Part shown: piece after piece, positions 50,817 to 62,089 of the stretch
Layout: each line of letters begins with the position of its first letter
How positions within the stretch are numbered: position 1 is the stretch's first letter
From: Sphaerulina vaccinii
Taxonomy: Eukaryota > Ascomycota > Dothideomycetes > Mycosphaerellales > Mycosphaerellaceae
Reading direction: 5' to 3'
Assembly: GCA_022570795.1 (NCBI GenBank)
Contig: JAKUDP010000016.1
Coordinates: 496,001-560,000 of the forward strand
DNA length: 64,000 nucleotides
The notes under the pieces: model-generated
Seen by the model: only the letters and a program-made list of their open reading frames with translations
What the model was told of the DNA's origin: nothing
The model's database searches: none
Position numbers and translations under genes: made by a program

Positions 50817-52310
50817 GTACCTGCTCGCGGAGATCGGTGGTGATGGGAGCGAGCGTGTGTTGGCCACCTGCGCGACGCTGCAAACAAGCGAGCAAGGCGG
50901 AGGTGAACTAGGTGGTCACAAGCTGATGTCTGGGTGGAGCGAAACAGGCCACAAGATTATTCTAACTTCAAAGGTCTGGACTTGGCCATTTACTTTTCTC
51001 GCCGCTCTGACCTTCACTGTCCCTTGTCAAACGAATTCTCCTACAGGCCGAGCTGTCGTCTCGTCCAGCACGACACCGTATCATCCGCGTGGTCCGCGAA
51101 GCCATCGCATCGCAAACACTTTCGATCGCATTGTAGGCGACGGTTCTGACCCCGATACCGTCGTTCTACCGCACTCTATTCTGGTGATGCGCCAGAACCT
51201 AAAACTTGGCAGCAGCTCAATCGCAGTTCGAGACCACAGGCTTGACCTTTTTCGGTCACCCCAGCGGAGACAGGACCGCTCAGCTGGCGGAGTCGGCGGA
51301 GAGGCGTTTCTCAGCGTGTATCACATCTCAAAAGCACGTCCAATTTCTTCTATCCGCAGCATCGAGCATACGATTTTACGCTTGCTCTGGTATCACGAGC
51401 GCGTTTCATTTTGAGCAGCACACTGGGCTGTAGCAAGGACATGCGAGCGGAGTCTCGTGGGACCACGAAGCGGGTACCTAATAAGTATGCACACCAGTGC
51501 TTCAGAGCTTACTGAGCTGCATGTGCAAGTTGACTGGCTTGCCCGCGGTGCGCACCACGTCTATTGAACTCTCCATTTGCCGGATCGTCGGGCTGCATAC
51601 GATCAGCATTGGAGGAAAATGTTTGACAGACCGGTGAACAGATATTGATATTTGCTATCGCCTCCTCCAAGTACAAGTACCTACAATAAGCTGATACCGC
51701 CCTCGACATGGGCACTCAGTGGTCTAGTCTCTTGACCAACAGCACATAAGACAGACCGGTCACCGGGTTCGCGAGATGAGGATTCAAGACGAATGCGAGC
51801 AAACTCGTACGAACGCTTCAGCTCGTATCCACTCCGAAGTCCGAGTGTACAAAGTCAAGAGGAGCTTTGTGCGTGCAAGCGGCCGGGCATACCTAGCTAC
51901 CAGCATTGTGCGCTCCAACAAAGTCTGGCAGTATCATGAGAGACACACTGTAGGTTGATAACGATGTGATTCAGATACCTTGCCAACCGCTAGCTTTACA
52001 GAGCAACACGATAGCGCGAGAGCATGCCTTGTTATCTGAGTGCGCAGCTCGTATTATGCCGCAACTACCTCGGAGTCTGATCTCGATAGTCTCAAGGTCT
52101 TGAGGACAACATCATGCTTCACGAGTGTCGAAGCAGATGCATCTGCTGGTCAGCATTCAGAACAAGATTTTGGCAGCATGTTGTTATTATGGACCTACTG
52201 GACGTGCTAGACACTTTCGATACCCGCTGTCAAAGCTTGATCACCGACTTCACCGGACATTGCTAGGAATACCAATTGGTCTAACGAGAAGAGCTTGGCT
52301 TTGACCACAT
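50817..52310. other. Divergent intergenic region, 1.5 kb
   Basis: Between the unknown four-exon gene (minus) and the Cys/His protein gene (plus). A 201-codon plus-strand frame (50809-51414) overlaps the minus gene's start and is treated as chance. Nothing else is seen. Confidence 0.4.
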
Positions 52311-53081
52311 ATGACCACGACGAACTCCTCACGATCGCCCACCATACTGACAGTGCCTACACTGCCTCCTGATTATCACCGAGTCGTCTTCTTTGTTCAG
52401 AAGCTGGATGCTTCCCGCTTGATCTCACCTTTTGTTTCAAGTCCAAGACCACAAACAGAAACCAAGACAGCATTGTCTAAGGTAGCAATGAACCAGAACT
52501 TACTAAAGCTTAGCACTGGGAACCCGGACCTTCACTTCAAAGTCATACTAATCATGTGTCAATACTACCGCTGGCAGTGCAACCACTGTCCTGCCGACAA
52601 CGACGTCGTAGTACGATGCAAGAACAACCATCAGTCTCAACGACGAGACCCATGTGCAAGAAAGACCACATTACCATTGCCTCCAGATGCCCCCAAACTC
52701 GAATGTCAGCATTGCTTCACTTATCGTTCGATGCCATCAGGGACACCAGCTGCTCGTCTCAATCTCGATACCACCTTTCGAAGACTTTCTATTCAGCAGC
52801 CTACGCCTTCGCCAGAGAGAGCGGACCATCAGCAGCATTCGCATTCTTTGGGTAACATTCAGTATCCGTCGGACTATGACATCTTTTGGCTGAATCCTGC
52901 TTTGAGATTGCCAGATGCTGTAGGCAAGATTGGTGAGTATAACGAGAATCGTAGCAAGGTCATGGCCATGGTAGAAAAGGGAAGGAATGTGGAGAGCTCG
53001 AGTGGAGGCGGTGATGAGCAGGAGAAGAAGAGTTGGAGGAACTCTTGGTCGCAGCTTCAGGAGGCTTTGGAAAAGGTGTAA
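52311..53081 (+). CDS. Small protein with Cys/His-rich core, unknown function
   Basis: Open frame of 256 residues, ATG at 52311. An ATG at 52554 would give 175 residues and begins right at the conserved core MCQYYRWQCNHCPADNDVVV. The Cys/His pattern CQYYRWQCNHC...RCKNNH...CARK...CQHC suggests a zinc-binding module. Similar short MC.Y...C..C proteins are numerous in Dothideomycetes and have no known role. The C-terminal half is polar, with an acidic DEQEKK stretch, and lacks membrane segments. Upstream residues 1-81 look poorly structured, so the later start may be real. This is the last gene before the repeat region. Confidence 0.6.
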   Translation: MTTTNSSRSPTILTVPTLPPDYHRVVFFVQKLDASRLISPFVSSPRPQTETKTALSKVAMNQNLLKLSTGNPDLHFKVILIMCQYYRWQCNHCPADNDVVVRCKNNHQSQRRDPCARKTTLPLPPDAPKLECQHCFTYRSMPSGTPAARLNLDTTFRRLSIQQPTPSPERADHQQHSHSLGNIQYPSDYDIFWLNPALRLPDAVGKIGEYNENRSKVMAMVEKGRNVESSSGGGDEQEKKSWRNSWSQLQEALEKV

Positions 53082-53590
53082 GAAGAACCAAGGACCGTGT
53101 CTTGAAGCTCGTGGCGTTCGCAGGGAACTTGTTCGTGTTTTGTGCTCGCAGTATGCTGTACTGCAGTGATGCTTCCGGTTGCACATCCGGCAGTTTCACG
53201 TCCCAAGCGAGCTTCAATACTGGACGAGCGATTTTGAGAAGACTGTTATGCAAGCAGTCAGTCATGTAGTTGATCTTATCTCTCATTTGCTTGCCGTTAA
53301 AAGGTCGGGTAGTTCTCAGCGAGCATTATCACTGCATGAGAGCGGAAGAAAGTGGAAGTGGAGAACTGGTCACCGTTGCCAGTGCTGCGAGGTAACAACA
53401 TTTGTTAAGATTTGAACAGCCTGAATCAAGTCCATCTCGACTTTTTGACTTCACACTTTCTCGTGTCTCGAACAATTTTGCACAACCATGCACAAAGACC
53501 ATCTCGAACGCAGTCAGGGCCATAAAGTCTACTTCGAGATCTAACTACCATTGGAGCGCATCTCACTAGACACCTTTAGCCGGAGTTTTC
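53082..53590. other. Last unique sequence before the repeat region
   Basis: About 510 bp downstream of the Cys/His protein gene, still of ordinary base composition. Frames of 60-78 codons show no motif. At about 53,590 composition changes sharply. Confidence 0.45.
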
Positions 53591-53627
53591 AGCTGAGCGG
53601 CATGCCGCTTAGCTATGCCGCTCAGCT
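53591..53627. repeat. Perfect 13-bp inverted repeat at the edge of the repeat region
   Basis: AGCTGAGCGGCAT, an 11-base spacer, then the exact reverse complement ATGCCGCTCAGCT. It sits at the junction between normal gene space and TpA-rich sequence. Its relation to the copia element's end is not established. Confidence 0.85.
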
Positions 53628-53639
53628 CTCTAATTAGCT

Positions 53640-54684
53640 GCAATATAGGTATGTGCACCATTATATGCCAATTGCTAAGTTATTAAAGTAATGTTTCCCT
53701 CTTATATAATTATCCCCTATCTTCTTAATATTAGTCTTGTAACTCTACTATAGCTTCTAATATATTAAGTAATAAGTTTGTAATATCGAAATAGGACGAC
53801 AATATATACGCCTGCGACATGTAGGAAGAGTCTTAATACGCGATAGAAGTAGAAGCGTCAGATAGGAACCAACTATATTAATTGTGTTAGTTAGTTATAG
53901 GTTGCATCTCCTTCTAAGATGTGGAGCATTAGATGAGCTACGTAACCTACTATTACGTAACGTATATTATATAATCTGATCCCTAAGGGGGTGTCTCTTA
54001 GATAGTCCAACTAGACTATACTTTCTAATACTCCTACTTAGGCCAGATAGTTCTTCTACCCTATATTCTAGTACTTATATTCTATTCCAAATCTCGATAA
54101 CTTATTAAGTATAGAAGAGCTATTTATACAAGCTTAAGTTGTCTTATAAACTCCTAGAATTAGGGACTATTCTTCGGCTTGGTTAACCTATCTGCAACTA
54201 TCTCTTTTGTTAGAATATATACTACTACTATCTTCCTTTACTACTAGAGTCTCCTAATATTATTATAGGCTATATTAATATATTTTAATCTCTTATAGGT
54301 ATAGGCATCCTTAACTAGGGTTAGAGATACTTAGTTATCCCCTATAATCTAAATAGGTCTAAGTTTATTTACTATATTAGAGTTCGCTTTAATAAGTAGT
54401 TAAAAAGAATATTCTCCTACTAACTCTATATAGTCCATTTCTCTTAGAAGTGCTACTAGAAATTGAGATTGCTTAGTATATATATTTAGAGCTATATACT
54501 TAGCCTCTATAGTTAATATTGCTATAGACTTCTACTTCTTACTTATCTAAGATACTAGTACTCTATAGAGGAAGAAGATAGATCCTAGAATTGAGACTCT
54601 ATCTACCTTGTCTATTATATAGTTAGAGTCTAAATATCTAATAAGGCCTCTACTACCTCTTCTAAATATAAGTCCTAGGTCTAG
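53640..54684 (-). mobile_element. Ty1/copia remnant, 3' part (RNase H and beyond), RIP-mutated
   Basis: Read on the minus strand, 54684 to about 54150 gives a degraded copia RNase H: GLIRYLDSNYIIDKVDRVS, then SKK, IEAKYIALN, KYINIAY and ADRLTKPKN, with TAG stops at former Trp or Gln codons. From 54150 to about 53640 the sequence is non-coding and probably holds the element's 3' LTR, whose ends I could not fix. The reverse transcriptase of the same element lies beyond the inserted Ty3 element, from 62085. The left border is placed by composition and is approximate. Confidence 0.75.
54680..54684. repeat. Target-site duplication, left copy (TCTAG)
   Basis: Five bases TCTAG directly before the 5' LTR, repeated exactly at 62085-62089 after the 3' LTR. 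Five-base duplications are usual for Ty3/gypsy integration. Confidence 0.85.
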
Positions 54685-54867
54685 TATTATAACCCGACAC
54701 CTGCCTGCCTGCCTATATTTACTTATAACTGTTATATGCACGCGGCTAGGCCCGATGCGGCTAGCGCGCTTGGCGCTTTTCTTATACTTACTTGTTCGCG
54801 CCCTCGCGCTCCTCTTAGATACTTTGTCTACAACCTGATTTACTACGCTACTATTTATAACGTTATA
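54685..54867 (+). repeat. 5' LTR of the Ty3 element
   Basis: 183 bp, from TATTATAACCC to AACGTTATA. It aligns without gaps to the 3' LTR with 10 differences, all transitions. The original ends were probably TG...CA, changed here to TA...TA. A GC-rich core (GCGGCTAGGCCCGATGCGGC) is intact in both. Confidence 0.9.
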
Positions 54868-55269
54868 CTTTATAGACCTTACTTATAGTATATAGTTCCT
54901 AGTTATAGTTATAGTTAACGCCGCGTTTAGAACGCGTCTCGTACCAAAAGTGCGAACTCGAGGCAGCCCTAGCGAGAGCGCGCCTATAGCAAGATTATAG
55001 TTCTTAGTTAAGGTTATAGTTACTATAGTAGTTATAGACCTTAGTTCTTAGTCGAGTCGAGCTACCTCAATATAGCGAGACTTAATAGCGATCCGCTAGG
55101 CGCTCGCGGTCTTAACCCGCGCGCGTCTATCCTTAATCGCGAGTCGCTCTTCGGAGCTACTAATATAGATTCTCAAACCCAAGGTCGCTAACTAGAAGGC
55201 GACGCATTCTGCTAGCACGCCGACGCACTCCGCTAATAGTAGCAGGAGATCGCTAATAAGCTCTTAACG

Positions 55270-57130
55270 ATCGAAGAAGAGCCCGACTTCAAGGATAGTC
55301 TTAACCTCCTCGAGTATATTACCTACAAGTATAATAACTTATTTAACGAAGACCGCACTCAGATTACCTTCGCCGACGTAGCCGGCAAGAAAGTCACGTT
55401 AGAAGTCGCTCTTCTTAAGAGTCTGTCTCCCTTTAAGCTTCGAGATATTACTAAGGTAGTACTAGAGGGTATATATAACGTACTCTATAACATCTTCTAC
55501 GACTACAAGCTAGCTCTAAACTAGTTAGTAGTTGTTTAGGAAGCTAACAAACTTAATTAATAGAAGAACAAGGATATAGTCGCTTAGTACGACAGACTCG
55601 AGTCTAAGAGAGATACTTTGAGTACTAAGAAAGAGACGCTAAGTGCCGAAAAGGACGCTTTGGTTACAGAGAAGGATGCAGCTACGACTAAGGTATAGCG
55701 ACTGCAGGACATAATTAATAGAGAGCTCGGCAACATTATTAACGATAACGGCAAAGCCTTTATAGCCGAGTTAAAGAAGGATATAGAAGGCATCAAGCAA
55801 CGCAAGGACTTCTATAAGAATCTATCTAATAAACTGCAAGAGAAGGTTAATTAATTAGAGGCTCAAGAAGCTAAGGCTAGTTAAGAAACCTTACTCGAGC
55901 TTAGTATCTTGCGTAACGATATTGCAGATATTACTTAGAAGAATAAGGAACTCGAGGAGTATATCTAGTAGCTCTCTCGTCGTAACTTGAGCCCCTTCTC
56001 GCGCAGCCGCCTACTAGCTAATAGTGCTAGTACTAGTACTAGTAGTAGCGGCGGAGGCGGAGGTAGAGGAGATTCCTCTAAAGGTCGAGGCTGCTGCAAC
56101 TTATGCTCGCGATCCAGACCTCGCGGCCGCCGCGACAGCTTATTACGTTTACCTTATATTAGACGCCGTAAAGGAGATGCCTATAGTCCTAATAGAGACC
56201 TCCTCTAGCGAGGACGTAGTCGCTGTATTAATAATAGTAACACTCTAGGCGCCTAATCTAGCGCGTCGAACTTCACTTAGTACGACGATAGATAGGTCCT
56301 TGCTATCAAGGGTAGTCGCGACATCCGCACGCTAGACAAGTTCGGCAATAACGGAGAGCTAGCCTTTAATAAGTAGATACGCGATATCGAGAACAAGGTT
56401 AGTAGCAGTACCTTCTATAATATTAACTTATTACTCGCCTATGTTTATAGCTTTACTAAGTTGGACGTGTAGCAACTCCTTAACCTACGCATCCCCTCCC
56501 GCATTAATAAGCGAGCTACCGTCGACCCTTTCAAGTCTCTCGATAAGATACTAGAGTATATAACCGAGCGCTATAGCTAGCGTAACCAAGCCAACTATTT
56601 ATTCTACGAGTTGTCTGCGCTTAAGCAAGGAGATAAGGAGTTATTTAGTACTTACTATACCAAGTTCCAGAAGTGCCGCGCTCGTATTTATCTTATAGCC
56701 GAGTCCGAGAAGTAGCTGCTCGAAGGCTCCCTTAACTACCGCTATAGCAATCGTCTAATTAATAGCTCCGTGTACTACACTCTTAAGGAGTTAATAGATC
56801 GCCTATACAACATCTAGAATAGCTTCGCTCGGCTCGACGCGAACAAGCTAGCTCGTGCCGACAATAATAACAATTGCGGTAGTAGAGGAAACCGAGGTAG
56901 CGGCGGAGGTTAGCGTAGAGGTCGTAGAGGCTCTAACGGTAGAGGCGGCAATAACAACAACAATAATAGCGGCCTGCTTCTATACTCCGATCTGCTAGAG
57001 AAGTTCAAGAATCTGAAGCTACTTACTAATAATAAGCGCTTTAAACTTATTTAGAGCGGTTACTACCTGCGCTGCCGCGAGCATAGTTACTATAGTCGTG
57101 ATCTAGCTTGCGTCTTCAAGAAGTACTAGA
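55270..57130 (+). pseudogene. Degraded gag of the Ty3 element
   Basis: One plus-strand frame with repeated TAG stops. It begins with a Lys/Glu-rich probable coiled coil (about 55590-55960: KRDTLSTKKETLSAEKDAL and on), passes a Ser/Gly/Arg-rich linker, then gives a capsid-like gag segment (about 56290-56820, PFKSLDKILEYITERYS and YYTKFQKCRARIYL) and a mutated zinc knuckle near 57060-57110 (YLRCREHSYYSRDLAC, first Cys changed to Tyr). Borders are approximate. Confidence 0.7.
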
Positions 57131-57219
57131 TGCTACTACGCGCTAACACTATAAGTACTAATAGTAGCTCTAACACTAACAATGGTAGTTAGGGAAATAG
57201 CGAGACCTCTACTTGAGCA

Positions 57220-60200
57220 CGACAAGTAGAGGTTGCGATAAATTAACGAAGCTAAAGGCGCTTTCTGCTACTATCTAAAAAGAGATAGAAATAGTAGAAT
57301 TACTAGGTATATTACTAGAGATTATAGAGCATGTTATTATAGACGGCATAGCTAATAATTAGAATACTAGGCTTTACCTTGATTATAGAGCTAACTCTTG
57401 TTATATTAATTCATCCTTCGTATATAAATATAAATAACACTTCACCCTTATTCCCCTCGAACAAGCTAGGCGGCTCGGACTAGCTACTAGCGAACAAGCT
57501 TTAGCAGACATCGAGTACGTTGCGAAGATAAACCTTAATATTAGAGGCTACCTCGAATAGTTCTACGCTTTCGTTACTAAGCTAGATCTGGACTACGATA
57601 TAGTCCTTAGTCGTAGGTAGTTCGACTAACATCAACCAAGTATTGTATAGGCAGAAGGTAGGATAATACTAGACTCTACCTTATGTAAGATCAACTATAA
57701 GCATGCTTTAGTATAGATCTTTCCGGCAACTGCATATACTTACGTACGTAAGGAGAAAGCTATAGACGCCGATATACTAGATATTGCGGAGATTAGCCCT
57801 ATAATGCTATAACGCATGTTACGATAGAAAGGTACCGAGATTCACGCTATATAGATAGTCGGTTAGGATAAGTAGAAACAGATACCCTTAGATAGGCTAA
57901 CTACTTGTGCTATAAAGGCAGGGAAAGCTTTCACCTACTACGGTAGATTAGCGGCTATAGTTATCGATAAACATACTCGCTAGGCACAAGCATGCGCTAT
58001 AGCTATAGCAGACTATAAGAAGTTTATAACTAGTACGACGAACCTAACTATTTATAATGTAGTCAAGGACATACTACCGAAGGAGTTCCAAGACTTTGTA
58101 GCCCTATTCGACCGGAGAGAAGTAGAAAAGCTTCTACTATATAGACCTAGCATCGACTACGCGATCAAGCTTAAGGACGGTGCTATTCTACCCTTCAAAC
58201 GCCCCTACCCTATGTCTTAATGCGAGAATAAGGTTATTAAGAAGTAGATTAACGATTAACTCGAGAAGGGCAACATTCGCGGCTTAGTTTCCCCTATAGC
58301 AGTACTAGTTCTTATTATCAAGAAGCTAAATAGTAGTCTGCGCGTCTGCATTAACTATCGTGGACTTAACGCGTTAACAATCAAGTTACAATATCCTATT
58401 CTATTAGTTTAAGAAACCCTAAACTACATCTTAGGCAAGGAATAGTTTACCAAGCTAGACGTTATTATAGCGTTTAATCGCATCTATATAGTAGCTAGGG
58501 ATATATGGAAGACTATATTCACTACTCGCTATAGTTAGTTCGAATGCGTTATAATACTATTCGGGGCTTGCAATGCACTAGGCACCTTCTAGAGCTATAT
58601 TAATAATATATTACGAGACTTCCTCGATATATTCTACTCTATATATCTCGATAATTGCCTAGTGTTTAGCGACACTCGTAAAGAATATATACAATATATA
58701 CGAAAAGTAATGCAGAAGCTTCTCGATGCTAGATTATAACTAGATATTAAGAAGTGTAAGTTCTTTGTCTACGAGACCAAGTACCTTGGTATAATTATTA
58801 GCAAAGACGGGGTACGTATAGATCCTAAGAAAATCGCTACGATCGTGGCATAGGAGACTCCTACCTATATTAAGGACGTATAGGCCTTCTTTAGCTTTAG
58901 CAACTTCTACCGCAAGTTTATCGATAAGTTTGGCCGCATTGCAGCACTATTAACAGCTCTAACGAGGAAGGCTAGTAATAGTAAGGCCTTAGATAAGAAG
59001 GGCTATATTAAGTTTATATAGACTACTAAATACGAGAAGGCTTTCAAGGACCTTAAGCAAGCCTTCGTAGCTAACCTAATATTAGAAATATACTACGTAG
59101 GGTAGTAGACAGTTATAGAAACTAATACGTCTAACTATGTTACTATAGCTATGCTTTCACAGCTCTACCCCGTTACTAAGAAGTAGAAGCCGGTTGCGTA
59201 TATATCTAAGAAGATAAGTTCTATAGAGTGCAACTACGAGATCTACGACAAGGAACTCCTCGCTATTGTTCTAGCCTTTAAAGAATAGCGTCCGGAGCTT
59301 ATAGCGGAGGGGGGAGAAGCAGATAGCGACTTCGAACGCTTCGATAGTAACGATTACGTCCGAGTACTATCTAACTATAAGAACTTGGAGTATTTTATAA
59401 CTACTAAGTAGCTTAATAGACGACAAGCCCGTTAGGCTAAGTTCTTGTCGCAGTTCAACTTCAAGATCACATATAGACCTAGCTTGCAAGGTACCAAACC
59501 TAATAGCTTAATACAACGATCCTAAGACCTGCCTACTTCGCTAGATAATCCAAGGGTTCTATACTAACAGCAGATAATCCTTAGCCCTAACAGACTAGAC
59601 ATTATGCTAAAGGCGGCAGCGATGAACCTAATAGAAGATAAGGACATCGGTAGTAACAAGATCGCCGACGTTATAGCCGTAGAGAACATAGATCTGCCGA
59701 TAGCAATTAAACAGCTATACTAAGAGAAGCTAGTCTAACAAGCGCTTAAAGAACTATTACTTAGGCAGATAGCTAGTTTCCTTCGACAATATAAGATAGA
59801 TCAAGCATTAGTAATAGTACGCGATTAGAGGATGTATATCGCTAATAGGTTCGGAGAAGCTAGTATATTTATACTACTAACAGATTCTAAGATTATATAC
59901 CTAATACGAACCTTTGTAATTAAGGATTGCTATAGTATATTAGCTGCTAGACACCCTAGCATTGCGAAGACGTTCGGCCTCTTGACGCGCTCCTATATAT
60001 AGCTATTCGCATAGCAGATAGTAAAGCGATTCATCCGTAACTGCAAGGTATATAGAACTACGAAAGCAACTACTTAAGTATATAGTAGCCTACTTGTACT
60101 ATTGCCTATACTATACCGACTATAGCAACATATTGCAATAGACTTTGTTATTAAGCTACTACCCTTAAAGAGTAAGATTAATAGAGTAGTATATAAGAAC

Positions 60201-61450
60201 ATCTTAATAGCAACCTGCCGCTTAACTAAAGAGCGGCATGCTATCCCTATATATTAGCTTAACGCTCCTTATATCGCGTTAGTATTCCTTAAGAATGTCT
60301 TTGCAAGACATAGCGCGCTAGAGTCTATTATAATTAATAGAGGAACTAACTAGTTGTCGGCTTTCTTTAAGCGCTTCTATAAGCTTCTAGATATTAAGTA
60401 GAAACCTTCGACGGCTTTCTACCTAGAAACAGATAGATAGTCTAAGAATACAAATAAGGGTATTAAGCAGTATCTCCGAGCCTTCTACAACTACGCTCAA
60501 GACGACTAGGTTAACCTTCTACCTATTAGTAAGCTAGCAATTAATAACTACGACTTAGAGACTATAGGAGTGTTACCTTTCTTCGCTACTAGAGGATATA
60601 ATACTAGACTACCTATTATCGATGCTTAGTCCAATATGCTAGTACTTCTATACAAACAATAGCTAGACGCCTAGGCTGCTAGCGACTTTAGCGAGCATAT
60701 TGCCGACATTTACGAGTATGCCCAGGAACATATATACTTGGCGCAGGCTAGACAGGCAGATAACGCTAATAGCGGCCGCATACTAGCTCTAATCTATCGC
60801 AAAGATAACCTAGTATATATAGCTACTCGCAACTAGGGCACGGACCGTAATGCCAAGAAGCTTGATTACAAATTCTCTAGGCTACATAAAGTTCTTCGCG
60901 TTCTACTATATAACGTATACTATATCGACCTTCTACTAGATATATAGAAGTACCCTGTCTTCTACTCGAACCTCCTATAGTCCGCCGACAATAACCCTCT
61001 ACCTAGTCAAACCTCGCCGGCCGATAGCCCTCTGCTACCGATTCACGTTTACCGAGAAGGAGATAATAGAGGAGACCTCGAGCACGAGGTAGAAGAGATC
61101 GTAGTAGCAGAAACTCGGAGGCCGATACGTATATAGTAGAAAGAGCTTAGTAAGTAACTAATACCGATGTTTAAGGTAAAGTAGGTTGGTTATAACAAGC
61201 TAATATAGGAGCCTAAGAGTTACTTCGAAGGCGCACCTAACAAGGTAGTATCTTTTCGTACGAAGTTACTAAATAGCGTATCTAATACACCTCCTTACCT
61301 ACCGACGACAGAAGTTAAGTACCTTACAACTAGTCTAGAACTAGACTCGCGCGTAGATTCGCAACGAGTAACTCGCGCGTCGGTCAAAGTAGTAGATTAG
61401 AAGCACTGCACGCTAAGTCTTTAAGGGGATAGCCTAGCTCTTGCACCGAG
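57220..61450 (+). pseudogene. Degraded pol (protease, RT, RNase H, integrase, chromodomain)
   Basis: Protease-like sequence lies near 57300-57450 (weak). Reverse transcriptase runs ~58090-58960: LVLIIKKLNSSLRVCINYRG, FTKLDVIIAFNRI, and YLDN at the catalytic box where YxDD is expected, a G-to-A change. RNase H is at ~59100-59290 (PVAYISKKISSIECNYEIYD). Integrase spans ~59900-60600, with a zinc-binding region and core (IAIDFV, INRGTN, LSAFFKRFY). The chromodomain is at ~61171-61250: FKVK-stop-VGYNKLI-stop-EPKSYFEGAP, where both stops stand at expected Trp codons. Many in-frame stops show it is inactive. Confidence 0.85.
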
Positions 61451-61889
61451 TTTATACTTACTACAAGGCTCTGCTACTAGCTTTAGCAGCCAAGATACTA
61501 TAAACACGAACGTACTAGTAGACGCTAGCAGTCACGTAGTAGATGCTATTAACGAGCGCAATGTTTTAGATTGTAATACCTATATTAGTAATACTAACCT
61601 AAATATAATCGAAAGCAATAACGTAGTCTTCGCTAACTCAAACCTTATATTACCGGAAGAGCTCTTACGTCCGATATAGAGCGGAGGCAGGGCCGGACCA
61701 ATTATAGAATAAGAAGATACTATTAGTACTTAGAAGGAATAGAATGCGAAATATAGCTTAAACGACGATTTGGATAAAGAAGATAATTTGGATAATAGAT
61801 TAGATAATAACGTCGCCTTTGCATACGCAATGCGAGTAGCTTAACGTTATAGACACGTATTAGAGCCTCTGCGGACAGAGGCTGTTTTG

Positions 61890-61899
61890 AGGAGGGGGT
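61890..61899 (+). other. Polypurine tract of the Ty3 element
   Basis: GAGGAGGGGG run ending a few bases before the 3' LTR (TGTTACAACC at 61902), where plus-strand DNA synthesis is primed. Its place supports the orientation and the LTR boundary. Confidence 0.75.
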
Positions 61900-61901
61900 A
61901 G

Positions 61902-62084
61902 TGTTACAACCCGACACCTGCCTGCCTACCTATATTTACTTGTAACTATTATATACACGCGGCTAGGCCCGATGCGGCTAGCGCGCTTGGCGCTTTTCTT
62001 GTACTTACTCGTTCGCGCCCTCGCGCTCCTCTTAGATACTTTGTCTACAACCTAATTTACTACGCTACTATTTATAACATTATA
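61902..62084 (+). repeat. 3' LTR of the Ty3 element
   Basis: 183 bp, TGTTACAACCC to AACATTATA. The start TG is intact here, unlike the 5' copy. It matches the 5' LTR in length with 10 transitions. Confidence 0.9.
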
Positions 62085-62089
62085 TCTAG
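62085..62089. repeat. Target-site duplication, right copy (TCTAG)
   Basis: TCTAG directly after the 3' LTR, identical to 54680-54684. Confidence 0.85.

Larger units (their letters stand above)
54685..62084 (+). mobile_element. Ty3/gypsy chromodomain retrotransposon, complete but RIP-mutated
   Basis: A 7,400-bp element: 183-bp LTR, gag, protease, reverse transcriptase, RNase H, integrase, chromodomain, polypurine tract and 183-bp LTR, flanked by a TCTAG duplication. The order with integrase after RNase H identifies Ty3/gypsy, and the chromodomain places it among chromoviruses. Every coding part carries many TAG/TAA stops at expected Trp and Gln codons, so it cannot act on its own. TpG is rare and TpA common by eye throughout, which is the RIP pattern. 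It is inserted into a minus-strand copia element. Confidence 0.92.

Noticed and set aside
50809..51414. 201-codon plus-strand frame
   Set aside because: Overlaps the start of the four-exon gene and has no domain or start evidence.
53591..53627. Terminal inverted repeat of a DNA transposon
   Set aside because: The two arms are only 11 bases apart and no second copy at a transposon-like distance was seen.
55987..56248. Two 73-74 codon plus-strand frames inside the Ty3 element
   Set aside because: They are short stop-free stretches of the degraded gag region, not genes.
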